From: Nephrocerus scutellatus
Taxonomy: Eukaryota; Arthropoda; Insecta; Diptera; Pipunculidae
Length of the DNA stretch: 64,000 nt
Reading direction: 5' to 3'
Assembly: GCA_947095585.1 (NCBI GenBank)
Contig: OX352763.1
Coordinates: forward strand, 31,421,462-31,485,461
Shown here one piece after another: positions 22,560 to 32,554 of this stretch; positions within the stretch are counted from its first letter, which is position 1; every line of letters begins with the position of its first letter. Made by a program: the position numbers and the translations under genes. Under the pieces are notes generated by a model that was given only the letters and a program-made list of their open reading frames with translations, was not told the origin of the DNA and did no database searches.

Positions 22560-23275
22560 CATCATTGACACAAATTATTATGACCTCATCCCAGACATAT
22601 CAACCACTGATCAGATTTTCAGGCCAAAACTCACTACACCAACTGTTTATAGAATTTGAAGCCGCCTTTAAGAACATACCAGAGTAGGCCTTTCTTTAAA
22701 TAATAGGCATCCCATATAAACTGACACCACTCTCAAGGCTGTTGTTAGGTTGTTGTAAGCCAAGTAAAGATATTCGGATCACTATCAAGCCCATGCCACT
22801 GCGTTTGTCGGGTAGAAACCAACGAGCTTTAAAAGAAGCTCTCATCGAGATATAGCGGGCGAAACAACACCAACTGTTTATAGAATTTGAAGCCGCCCTT
22901 AAGAACATATCCAGAGTAGGGCTTTCTTTAAATAATAGGCATCCCATATAAACTGACACGACTATGAAGGCTGTTGTTACGTTGTTATAAGCAAAGTAAA
23001 GATATTCGGATCACTATCAAGCCCATGGCACCCCGATTATCGATAGAAACCAACGAACTGTAGAACAAGCTCTCATCCAGATCTAGTGGGCGGCATAAAA
23101 TCTGGGGCTGTACAAAAATTAGAACAAAATAAAGTTGCTTAGCAAAAAGTATTTTGACCTCTTCGACCTCTTCGTGTTCGAGAGGAAAGTTTTGTGGAGA
23201 ATTGTATAATGAAGAACGATTCCGGTAGACTCTGGTGGGCAGGACAGCTAGCTCGCGTTGCCGGCTCGGAAACCT
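22560..23275 (+). mobile_element. LINE-B RT fragment carrying a tandem duplication
   Basis: The plus strand reads HQLFIEFEAAFKNIPE then IGIPYKLTPLSRLL (about 22636-22740), the decayed form of FIDFKAAYDSI then FGIPNKLTRLCRL in LINE-B. The RNQRTVEQALIQI segment (about 23045-23085) matches RNRRAVEEAFIQIEQEA. Near 23170-23205 VFERKVLWRIV matches AFERKVLRRIV. A 231-bp piece is present twice in tandem, so the RT segment is repeated. Stops abound. Function lost. Confidence 0.75.
22638..23099 (+). repeat. 231-bp direct tandem duplication
   Basis: The unit beginning ACCAACTGTTTATAGAATTT occurs at 22638 and again at 22869, with about 90% identity over at least 160 bases (matching GGCATCCCATATAAACTGAC, GGCTGTTGTTA and CGGATCACTATCAAGCCCATG). 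The duplication postdates decay of the host LINE, since both halves share its in-frame stops. Confidence 0.9.
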
Positions 23276-23287
23276 CTGCGGTATGAT

Positions 23288-23640
23288 TTATAGAAAACAA
23301 CAGCGAGGCACATCAACCTTAAGCTGAACATCACCCTGGAAAACACTACAGTGATTAGGAAGACGGAAAGAGAGGCTTAGATTTAGCCTCTTTGAGAAAA
23401 CACATCCGCCAACTCCGTCATCAGTTTTTGACCCGTCTGTGTAAAACTGTATGCGTCCATCTTCCAGGTAAGCGTCTTCTTCCCAGAATAATCTGGAGGG
23501 GAAGGTGACCTGGAAGTTTTTGTTGAAATGGAGTTGCGGGGTGTTGTATAGTCTATGTTGCCTGGGATCCTGATTAAATTCAGGATAGAGGAGTTTCATT
23601 TCTTGTCCACTGGGAGATAGCATTCAGGCGAATAGCCGAG
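23288..23640 (-). mobile_element. LINE RNase H domain fragment
   Basis: The minus-strand frame 23623-23288 reads ...LEDGRIQFYTDGSKTDDG followed by GVFSKRL-type sequence, then LSFRLPNHCSVFQGDV. FYTDGS with the first catalytic Asp and HCSVFQ(A)E, where the catalytic Glu has become Gly-Asp (GD), are the first two RNase H1 motifs in R1/LOA-type LINEs. The same text, less complete, occurs at 59985-59880 on the minus strand. Only this 110-codon piece is open; the third and fourth catalytic residues are missing. Confidence 0.8.
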
Positions 23641-23889
23641 CTAGCAGCTGACTGCCTGCTGAAAATGTGAAATGAGTGGTGTACGGTTGAACAGAATGTC
23701 CAGTACGGCAGAGGGGGTTGTACGAAGTGTTCCGTTCCGCTTTGGACTAACGTGCAAAGTGAAAATTTACCTCTTTATATAAAAGCACAGATCGTTAGGT
23801 TATACCGATACGAAGGTCTTCCAAACCAAAAAATTTTTTTTTAAATTTTGTCATACTACAACTACGTATAAGAAGAGAGGAACACTGAG
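23641..23889. other. Short gene-free stretch
   Basis: Nothing recognised; includes an AAAAAATTTTTTTTTAAATTTT patch. Confidence 0.3.
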
Positions 23890-24480
23890 CAGTCTCAGTG
23901 TTCCTACAGCAACTATGCAACAAAATTACACATGGAACGGATGCACCCTTACCACTTCACTCCAGCGCATAATATACTGCCCAGAAGAACGTAATGTTGT
24001 GAGTCATTATCGTGCCTTCAACGGGAGTAAAGATTCCTTTATTTCGACAGATGAAGGAACGGAGTGACAAACTTTCGCAACCTTCATAATTGGGTTGAAA
24101 TTAATCCACATGTTATCAAGGTAACATATTCACAAACTCGGTTTAGTGTAAATGTATGGGTCGGAATTGTCGGTAATCGGTAATTGTCCCCACGTACTAA
24201 ACAAATGGATAAATTTAAACGCTTTTCGCTGAGTGATGCTCCTTGCCACAGTGGGCGAAATGTTACTGCATTTTTAAGTGAACATTATGAAAACCGATCG
24301 ATTGGTAGAAACAGTCAGGTAGTTTGGCCACCTAGGTCACCGGATCTAGCTCGTCTATAGATTTTTTTTGTATGGGAAGAATAAAAGTGCTGGTATATTA
24401 CACAGAAATTGAAACTTTACAACAACACGGAAGGAGCATTGAACATGCAGCTCAGGCGATTGCAATGTACTGCCCCGAAT
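23890..24480 (+). mobile_element. Tc1/mariner-type transposase remnant (second family)
   Basis: In three plus frames, the order MERMHPYHFTP (23931), ISTDEGTE (about 24036; DEATF in intact members, first catalytic Asp), NWVEINPHVIK, TRFSVNVWVGIVGN (about 24135-24175) and then TAFLSEHYENRSIGRNSQVV-like sequence (about 24265-24325). WPPRSPDLARL follows near 24325, where a Pro-Leu-Asp usually supplies the last catalytic residue. The wording (NxHNWxExNPH, RWIGRxxPVxWPPRSPDL) belongs to a mariner-type family common in insects but distinct from the DD41D copies here. Multiple stops and frameshifts; terminal repeats not found. Confidence 0.75.
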
Positions 24481-24799
24481 AAACTTTAAAAGTTAAAATT
24501 CATTTTAAAAACTTTTAATTTTAACCCTGCTTCTGTTGACCGAAGGCATAAGCTTTGTGCAATGGATTTGTAGGAAATTGAATAAGCTTTAATACGGCAT
24601 TTGTCGAAAAAAGCGTATCAGAGAGCATTTTTCGAGATAATCACGTTTGAAAATAATTGTTTTTTTTAATTTCGGTATTATCGGTTGAATCGGTAACGGT
24701 TATAAGAATTTAAAAACTGTATATTGGTTGATCTTAAAAATTTAATTTTCTTTCAAAAAGACTTACGTTGGCTAGCTAGTTACAAGCGTTCAAGAGTTA

Positions 24800-24954
24800 C
24801 AGGGTGTGAAGTGGCGTAAGTTTAAAAGTACGTCACTTCGCATTAAAACGCTATGTAAACTGCATGGGGTTAACATAGACCCATACAATTTTTTCTCATA
24901 ATGAACGAAGGAATCCTCCCTTTAAGTATTTGCCACCTTAACTTATACACCCTG
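24800..24954. mobile_element. 155-bp MITE-like element with CAGGGTGT ends
   Basis: CAGGGTGT at 24800-24807 and its complement ACACCCTG at 24947-24954 form perfect 8-bp termini, each directly flanked by TA (24798-24799, 24955-24956), the Tc1/mariner target duplication. Internal to the 8-mers the ends stay similar (TGAAGTGGCGTAAGTTTAAA against TATAAGTTAAGGTGGCAAAT). No coding capacity. Likely mobilised by a Tc1-like transposase. Confidence 0.75.
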
Positions 24955-24956
24955 TA

Positions 24957-26670
24957 TAGTCTCGTTCCAAGAGTTTCACTTCACAAATCTTAATGAACCA
25001 GGTACAATGTTACAATACCTAGTCATTAAGATTAGGCTCGAAATATTTCAAACTGTATTCGTTTCTTTGTGTTTGTCTTTATAAGAATTATTTTACCATT
25101 TTACTTTAAAAAAAATGTAAAAAATTTACAGATAAATAAAAATAAAATTCCCTTGATTTCAGTCACATTTGAAGCCATCTCTCCTAAAAGCTTAAACTCT
25201 TCTGACTTCATGCAGGCATTCAAAGGCGCAACCACCATCAGCACTTTGAAATTCCTTGTTGACAAATTGAGAGATTCCCTTCTGTCACAATATAAATTAA
25301 CTCCTCACTCGCTCATATTGGCGGTTGTGCTGTTACACACACAGACACCAAGCGCCAGCGCGATAAGAGAAAATGTCAATGCTTTATACCCACGACGCCG
25401 ACGGTCAAAACATCAAAAAGGTTTCCATATCTGCTCGTAGCTCGTCGGTACATCCAATGGTAATTTCTAAACCAGTCGCATCTCTTCTCTTTCGAACATA
25501 ATGAGGGAAGCACAACCACAACATTTACGAATATGGAGCTTGACATCAGTGTTGCCAGATTGTAGGATTTCTCCCTTTTTTGTGGAATTTTTCAAACGAA
25601 AAGGACGAAGGGACGAACAGCATGGAAATATAGTTTAATTTTCCATTTTGACTATAAATAAAAAATTACATAAAAAAAAATTATTTTTCATGTGCTACTG
25701 ACTTAAAATATGCATAAGCATGAGTTATGATGGACATTATTGCCAGCATGGGTAGACATAGACGATTTTCGGTTATAATAGAGTTCAGCTCCGATTCGTT
25801 AAGTTTTCGTTCACTCTCGCGCATAAAGACGCGAAGTCGCTCCTTATATGTGTAAATTTCACATTTGTCTTTTGGATACGACAAAAAAATATAAACGCTA
25901 ATGCTGTCAAAATTGCATTACGGCTATTTGTTGTAATTTGGCGAAAAATGAGCAAGCATTTCGTTGACATTTGACACTAGTCCATGCACGCAAAAGTGCA
26001 AAAGTCTATTATAATCGACGCTTTAGTATGTCGATGTTCTATGTTCTATGTTCAGTTCGAAATTGCATTTGTGTATCCAGCATTTTTGGCATTTTTTTTT
26101 TGTATTTGGCATTCTTCGGTGCTGGTAGTTAAAGTTGCAATGAATTGTTTACCAGGTGAATGCAGTAGTGTGCTAGAAACGTTGGCACATATTTTGCAGA
26201 AAGTCAAAAAATGTATGCTTACCCAACGGATCATTCAATCCTTCTTGTACCAAGATTACATCTCCTGCATTGACAAGATCATTATCTATGCAACCATGCG
26301 TTGAAAATATTTGAAAAATAACTGGTCTATACCAATTGAGTATAATTTTAAAAAATTTGCAAAACATAAAAAAGTCTTAGAAAGTTTTAAATAATAATAG
26401 TAAGCATATCTCCCTTTTGAAGAATATTCTAATGAGCTTCAATAAGTTTAATGCCCTATTTTAGACTAAAGATGTGCCTACTTATTCATAAGCTATATGA
26501 CCAAACAAAACAAATGTTAGTGACTAATTCAAAAAATAATAATTAGCAAGTAAATGTAAAAAAACTTCGTTTTCGGGTACAAACTTTTATATATACATTG
26601 AAACACACCACAGTTGTCGTTTGTTATTTGGTAATAATCGCCAAAATATCTGTTTTTGAAGTTTTTTCCA
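24957..26670. other. Gene-free AT-rich stretch
   Basis: The 123-codon plus frame at 25069-25440 has ordinary amino-acid composition in its second half, but no recognisable family, and begins in an AT-rich run; it could be an exon-like fragment or chance. Frames at 25681-26367 run in both directions through AT-rich DNA. No repeat family identified. Confidence 0.3.
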
Positions 26671-26674
26671 CGCT

Positions 26675-27060
26675 TCACACACGCCACACGCGACTAGCGA
26701 CACGCCTCAAATGCAGAATATCAAAATGGACAAAATCACAATGCACAAAATCAGCTCCTAGGTCGTGCAACTTCAAACGATCATACGTGCCACACGCGAA
26801 ACGTGACACGCGTCATACATGAAATATAAAAATTAGTATTTTGGACTTAGATACTCACAAAACTTCAGCTCTCTAGGTCATGTGGAAGTTGGTTAAAAAG
26901 GACCTTAAAAAAGTAAAAAAAAATAAAATTCAAACCATCACACGCGCCCACGCGACACGCGTCATACTCGGAATATAAAAAATGGTATTTTGGACTTAGT
27001 CACTCACAAAATTATAGCTCTCTCGGTCATATAGAAGGTGGTTAAAGAGGACCTCACATT
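26675..27060 (+). repeat. Degenerate ~150-bp tandem repeat, about 2.5 units
   Basis: Units share CACACGCGAC, CACGCGTCATAC, AATATAAAAA, TATTTTGGACTTAG, TCACAAAA, AGCTCTCT.GGTCAT and GGTTAAA.AGGACCT in the same order. TTTTGGACTTAG occurs at 26839 and 26988 (period about 149). A more diverged unit precedes them at 26675-26780. Non-coding. Confidence 0.8.
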
Positions 27061-27335
27061 GGGACAAAAGGGGGTCAAGTCAAGTTAAATAAAAGTTTAA
27101 AAAAAAAGAGATTATACAAAATATTCATTGTTTATTCAATAAAATTGGCAAAGACCAATGGATTATCGTTGATTTTTGGCGTCTGATATTTTTTTAAATA
27201 GGACTTGGTATTGAGTCACTTCGCCAAGTCTGTTTAGCTTCGCCCTTCTCTCTTCCACCAGTCTTGACGTTATGTGAAATGCATTTAGGGCTTTTAGCGC
27301 AGCTTGGCTGTCTCTCATTGTGGTTATTTCCTGCC
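27061..27335. other. Short gene-free stretch
   Basis: Just 3' of the minus-strand LINE-C copy and probably includes its 3' end, but the boundary cannot be placed. Confidence 0.3.
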
Positions 27336-28720
27336 TCACATAGTTTCTTTCCAGATTAAAGTGAGAACATGTTTCGATGGCACGTTATTCCGCCTGAAAT
27401 ATGCACGGGTACTTCCCCATTGCTTCAGAGTACTTGATTCTTGACTTATGGACTCCCGCACACCCGTGCCTTCTGCTTTCGTTGATCCATCCGTATACCA
27501 CTTTATGGCTCTTGGCATTCAGTATCAGAGCTGAATTTCTTCTTGTTCATTTCATTTTGACTTCAAAGTTTTTTTTTGAATTCAAGCATTTGCACCATGT
27601 TGTCACAAGGCATACTGGCTAATGGAACCTGTTTGGTTAGTGCTTCCAATAATGGCCTAGCCCTTACGTCCGTTAAGTAGCCTAACTTGGTTTCCTTGGA
27701 TTCTCTCTCTACCACTATATGTAGTAGGAGTAACCCAATAACTACCTCCATACCCGCCGTAGGGCAGGTTCTCATGGCCCCTGTAATTAACACACATGCC
27801 AGCCTCTGCACTTTTTCCACTTCCCTTCTCGTGGTGCCATGCTTGGTTCTATTCACCCATGTAACTGCTCCATAAGTAATCATTGGTATAACTATCATGA
27901 TGTACATCCAGTGCAATATCTTGGGACTAACTCTCCAGGATTTTCCTGCCCCCCATCTGCACACTATAAGTGTTTTTTTATTTATTTATTCAGTACTGCA
28001 TGTTGGTGTTTATTCCATAGCAGTCTACTCTCAAATATCAGTCCCAGGTATTTAACCTCTTCGCTGATAGTTATCTAATCTCCATTGTGGATAACCGGGT
28101 GCATTCGCCTCAGCTTCCTTCTAACCTTCTATTGGTGAAGGGTATCAGTGTGGTTTTGTTTGGGTTCACCCTAAGTCCCACTTCTAGGCATCATTTGCTA
28201 TTGATTGTTAATCCGTTTTGGATTAAATCACAGGGCACTTCCTTGAAATTTCTTTTTTGCCACGATGACTATATCATCCGCGTAACCTTAGGCATAGGTT
28301 CCTACCTCAGCTAGTCGCTGAAGTAGTTCGTCTAAGAGGATTCTCCACAAAAGAGGCACAGTATCCTCTTGTTGGGCTCACCATAATGGTTTCATCGCCG
28401 ACTATGGTTTCCGCTGTTCTGGTACTCAGCATCTCGTACATTCATTTAGAGATTGTGCTGTTTACCTTCTTTCTCTCCAAAGCAATTCTAATCGCTTCAT
28501 GAGATGCGTTGTTGAGTACTCCTTTGATATCTAGAAAATCGCATAGCGCGATTTCCTTACCGGCAAGAAACCCTTCTATACATTCCATCAGCTCCCACAG
28601 TGCGGTCTCCGTAGATCGGCCCGCTCTATACGGATGTTGACTAGAGTGTAGTGGTTATCTTCCCAATACCTCCGACCATATATAATTGTCGATAACTTTT
28701 TTGAGTGTAAGTGTAAGTTT
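27336..28720 (-). mobile_element. LINE-C (R1/LOA-like) RT to RNase H, decayed
   Basis: Minus strand. From 5' to 3': AGRSTETALWELMECIEGFL near 28615-28560 (template-binding RT motif), KEIALCDFLDIKGVLNNASH near 28560-28500 (GAFDN region), then a MLSTRTAETIVGDETIM stretch. The longest intact frame, 27964-27563, has the post-RT motif PKILHWMYIMIVIPMITYGA and then VWVNRTKHG, QRLACVLITGAMRTCPTAG and MEVVIGLLLL. Finally 27518-27336 reads IKWYTDGSTKAEGTGV (RNase H first Asp) and TLKQWGSTRAYFR. This order is characteristic of LINEs whose RT is followed by RNase H. Stops and frameshifts split the ORF. Endonuclease and zinc tail are absent. Confidence 0.85.
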
Positions 28721-28995
28721 CTTAGGAAATTTTTTTAAAAAAAGTGTTTATTATTTGTTTTGGTACAGTTATTTCAGTTGATTTAGGTTTTTGAACAAAT
28801 CTTTCCTTTTATTATTTTTATACTGAGAGTTAAATTTCTAGCTTAATAAAGGTTTATAAAAAAAATTGGGATTTTTCAGTGAAAAGTGTTTTTTTTTTTT
28901 ATATAATGGAGGGTATTTTTGTGGAAAGTATCTGGCAATACTGGCATTGACTAAGTGTCGGTCGAACAAAAAAAAAAAACGGATCGCCTTTTTTC
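28721..28995. other. AT-rich spacer
   Basis: Poly-T and poly-A tracts, nothing else seen. Confidence 0.3.
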
Positions 28996-28999
28996 CAAA

Positions 29000-29245
29000 T
29001 ACGCAACTAATTAATGGAGCGATCTAACTCTGCAGGGTAGATGTGTGGAGATCATTCCCCCTTGCCCAACAATGAATGAAGCGATCGAAAGGACGTATTG
29101 GCATTATTCTGCCTTGCACCACAATAAGTGAAGCGATTGAACGGTGTATTGGGACATGAGTACATTATTCCCTCTTGCCCCAAATGAATGAAGCAATCGA
29201 ACTTTGTAGTGACGTGTAGACATTAATCCCCCCACTAGTCCCACC
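29000..29245 (+). repeat. Degenerate 52-62 bp tandem repeat, about 4 units
   Basis: The core AATGAATGAAGCGATCGAAC recurs with changes near 29019, 29081, 29133 and 29193, each time preceded by ATTATTCCCCCTTGCCCCA-like sequence and followed by a GTATTGG..ATGAGTACA-like spacer. A fifth partial ATTAATCCCCCC lies at 29222. Non-coding. Confidence 0.85.
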
Positions 29246-29249
29246 TTAT

Positions 29250-31345
29250 ATCTTCCGTCGTAATTCGGAAAATCCAGGAATTTCATTGAAAACTTTTCTC
29301 GTTGCGGTCGAAATGTTGGCATTTGCATGCAAATTACGAGAATCTTGATCTTGATTTCGCCTTTCTTGGCATCCCCAACCATGCTGTAGATATAGTCAGT
29401 CATTCAGTCGCCCATCAAACAGCACACAAATTCTCGCTCGCTAGAATTCTCCTCCAATTGATGAAGAACTTGTCTGCTGCTCACGGTTTCCATGAACATA
29501 GTGCGCTGCTTGTATGGTGAACCAATTCAGTGGCGCACATTATTCACATTTGTTGAAGGAAAGTGGGCGTTACCCGTCGTTTCGTTTCGATTGAATTCAA
29601 TTCAATTCCATTTTTATTTTTTGTTTGTCATTCCATCCTATATCTATCGTCTGCGGTGCACGAGGAAAATTCCCAAATTCACATCAAGGAACAAGGATAT
29701 ATATGTAAATTCTCTTTCATGCATATGCAGCGAATACGTGCGAGTGTATAGCTATGGAAAGGTATGCGGAAAATGAGGGTTCCATTTGAAATGGCATTAA
29801 ATGTGACAATGGAAAAAGAATTCCATTTTTTGGTTGTGTGCCGGGGTACACCCATTATTGTTGTGCCATCATCATCCAAAATGCCTCAAATGGTGCAGAG
29901 GCACAATGGTATCTAGAGCGAATAGGTGCTTGGCATTCAGTTTATCATTTGAATACGACATTGTGAACATTTATTTCAATTACAGAAATTTACATAATTC
30001 CTGCAGGAAGAGAGAGAGAGAGACGAGGATGAGGAAGCGCCAAGCATATGGAATAAATGTACGAGTACAAGAGCAATGCAGTGCGGTGCTGGTCTTCATC
30101 GGCTAAACGGCGTCAACACAAAAAAGAAACATTTTCCCAAAGGCAGCCAGAAAGAGACAGAGGTTACATTAAAACAAAATCATTCCACAAATTGCCCACA
30201 GGCTATACCGGCCAACCAGCTCCACAAACAACAAAAAAAAAACCTCAACTTCATTGATGACGTAACTAAATTTTTTAAGTGGCAATTCCCATGTCAAACA
30301 AACCGCATATGCAATAATGCAGGCAGGCATACTGGTGCGGTGTGGGTTAAACCTGAACACCATCAGGGCCGTGCGCCACTCGTTTTCTCCTTTTATTAAA
30401 TGAATTGCCAACAGTGCAGTCCGTCTTGGCCGGGCGCAACCGTTGGCCAAACCGCGAATGCGATTATAATTGGATATGCAAATCAATTTGCAAGCCGCTT
30501 CAGCGTTATGATATACGAGCGACGAGTGAGCAGCGAGTATAAGAAAAAATTAAATAAACAAAAAAAAAAAAAAAACTTAGGACGTTGGATGTCGTAAAAG
30601 TGGTGGCCGTTTCCCACCACAGGCGTGGTGCGAACCCGCTCACATTATGACATGAATGGCAGCAATGCGAATGGACATCTCCAGCTGTGAGCCACAGCTG
30701 CATTCGGACACTTGTTCCTGGTGGCATATCCCATACAATCGAAGCAACTTAACGCTGATGAGGTGGATGGATGCTGTGATACCCGCAGTTTCTGTGCATT
30801 GCGGTTTTGGAACACTAGTAGCCAACACTTGTTGCGGTTGCTACTTAGGGTAGGTTGGACCAAATCGAATGATAATACATAATAATAAATATGACGCCCA
30901 TGCCTTTCCGCCCGCTCTCCATCCCCTGTAACCACAGGCCGTTAACATGTTGCTCCTGTTGGGAACTAAAGAAATGTTGGCATTATTGGAAATTGATTTG
31001 TTTATTGCGATGAAGGGGTAATTTATGATCCCCATTTCCGCAGTGTACTATTCGGAACGATTGATGAAAAGGAGTAGGAAACAAAGACATTTTATACAAT
31101 AAGTGTAAGCTTCACAAGAATGCTCTACGAAAGAAAGGCAACGGTAATAAATTAAAAAAGAGGTAAATTTTATTGAGGCTACACTTTGTGGGTTCATTTC
31201 ATTTGTGGTCTAAACATCCATTTATCATCTACTCTCGAACGTCATGAATGATCTAGCAGTGGGTACATCTGGTAACAATTTTGGTGCAATTAAATATTGA
31301 ATTTTTAATTAAAATAATTTTTTTTTTATTATTTATTTAATTATT
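29250..31345. other. Apparently single-copy non-coding stretch
   Basis: No transposon signatures. Contains CAACAAC/AACAAAAAA runs, a GA-rich GAGAGAGAGAGAGACGAG patch near 30007, and many short overlapping frames on both strands, none recognisable. It has the look of Drosophila-like intronic or intergenic host DNA. Confidence 0.4.
29321..29334. promoter_or_regulatory. Palindromic octamer pair ATTTGCATGCAAAT
   Basis: A perfect 14-bp palindrome containing ATTTGCAT and ATGCAAAT, the POU-domain octamer, on both strands. POU factors bind such dimeric octamers. It lies in single-copy-looking DNA; function is inferred from the motif only and a chance match is possible. Confidence 0.3.
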
Positions 31346-31349
31346 TATT

Positions 31350-31417
31350 AATAATAATAATAATATTCGGCGCGACCAGACCAAGGCCAAGCTTTTCGCG
31401 ACCATTTGTGTTGTACA
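31350..31417 (-). mobile_element. SINE copy 3, 3' end only
   Basis: On the plus strand, an AATAATAATAAT tail (31360-31372) is followed by ATATTCGGCGCGACC, CCAAGGCCAAGCTT and CGCGACCATTTGTGTTG, which matches copy 1 at 5982-6050 with a short deletion (ATTGCGG). The match stops at about 31417, where the A+C-rich block begins. Confidence 0.75.
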
Positions 31418-31429
31418 CTCATCAAAACC

Positions 31430-31800
31430 CCACTCAGTACCCTAAAAACTTAAAAACCCCACTCAAGGCCCCGAAACCCAAGACACACTCTAAGATCCAT
31501 CCTACCAGAGAGCACAAAATACCCCCCAAAACCGTCACAGACTGCCAAATACTCCAAAAGCCCCTCCAAGACCCCTATACCTAAAACCACCCGTTATCCT
31601 TCCCCATCCCCAAGGACCCCAAAAGACTCTCAAAGACCCCAAGACCGAAAACCACCCATTATACCAACAACAAAACATCAATTCTCCGTCATCAATGTTC
31701 TATCTATATCCGGCCCCCAAAGACCTCCAAGAATTCCAAGGTCATTAAGACCTCAAAATACCCCTAGACACTCCAAATACCGCAAGACACCACAAATTCC
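31430..31800 (+). repeat. A+C-rich degenerate tandem block 3
   Basis: Same style as the blocks at 560 and 7890 (CCCCAAAAGACTC, AAGACCCC, CTCCAAGACCC), with more diverged units and some CCCATCCCC insertions. Confidence 0.75.
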
Positions 31801-31889
31801 AAACCCTATCATCAACCATCAAATGCGTGGTCTTCAAGTTAATCTTAAAGAAAACCTCCCCACTCCCTATCTAACCAATCCTACATCCA

Positions 31890-31945
31890 GCTACATCAGA
31901 TAATCGGTCTTCGAGTTAATCGCAAACAGACATATATATTGATAG
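31890..31945 (+). repeat. Repeat-end motif CGGTCTTCGAGTTAATCGC
   Basis: CATCAGATAATCGGTCTTCGAG with TTAATCGCAAACAGACATAT resembles ATCGGATGAGCGGTCTTAGAG with TTAAGCACGAACAGACATAC at 55822-55864. Such GAACAGACAGAC ends, followed by AT-rich sequence, are common at the 3' ends of dispersed insect repeats; the family is not named here. Confidence 0.55.
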
Positions 31946-32004
31946 CTTACCCGACAGACGTTGTCCTGTAAAACTTTCAAAATATTTTTTTTTGCAATTT
32001 TGTA

Positions 32005-32150
32005 AATTTGTGAAGAGCTATTTGAAAATAGGATCCTCTAGGTGGTTTTTTGGGAATCTATTGTAGGTTATCTGAGGGCCTTTGGGGGTCGTTTAATGGT
32101 CTTTTGCTGATCTTTTGAAGGTTTTTTGAGGTCTTCTGCGAACAACGAAC
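32005..32150 (-). repeat. A+C-rich block 4 (inverted) with the shared end
   Basis: The reverse complement of 32005-32042 is nearly identical to 8607-8643 (common core CCTATTTTCAAATAGCTC). The tandem AAAGGCC/CAAAAGACC units continue to about 32150 in inverted orientation. This places a fixed boundary on one side of the repeat type. Confidence 0.8.
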
Positions 32151-32207
32151 AAACGTTAAAATAAAACGGGAACAAGTTCAATTTAAAAAACTTAAATTTC
32201 GAAGTGA

Positions 32208-32498
32208 GCCCCTTGGCTCAAGTTGTTAATGCATTGGACTACTGAGCGGAAGGTTTGAATTCGAATCGTAGCAGAGCGAAAAAAGAACCAAAAAACTTTT
32301 TCACAGTCCTACCTCTTGCAAATTCCGTTCAAAACGAGTAACTGTCCTGAGAAAGCTTCTCAATTCGCATTTTGAATGTGGCTTTAAATTATAGTCCATC
32401 TATTTGTGTGCAAAAATATAACACGCACAAAACGGATAGTATCGAAAAACCATGCCCTGGACTACAACGGTCTCTTGCTCCAAATATATGTTATTTTA
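32208..32498 (+). mobile_element. tRNA-derived SINE, copy 4
   Basis: Plus orientation, near full length. The head reads TTGGCTCAAGTTGTTAATGC then ATTGGACTACTGAGCGGAAG then GTTTGAATTCGAATC (a B box with an AATT insertion). The body has TTTTTCACAGTCC, GAGAAAGCTTCTCAATTCGC, TTTGTGTGCAAAAATATAAC and CTACAACGGTCTC, ending in CCAAATATATGTTATTTT. The start resembles copy 2 more than copy 1 (TGCATTGGACTAC), so at least two sub-types exist. Confidence 0.8.
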
Positions 32499-32554
32499 AG
32501 TTAAGGCACTTACTCAAATTTTTGGTTGTAATAAACGTCCCACCAGACAGTGTA

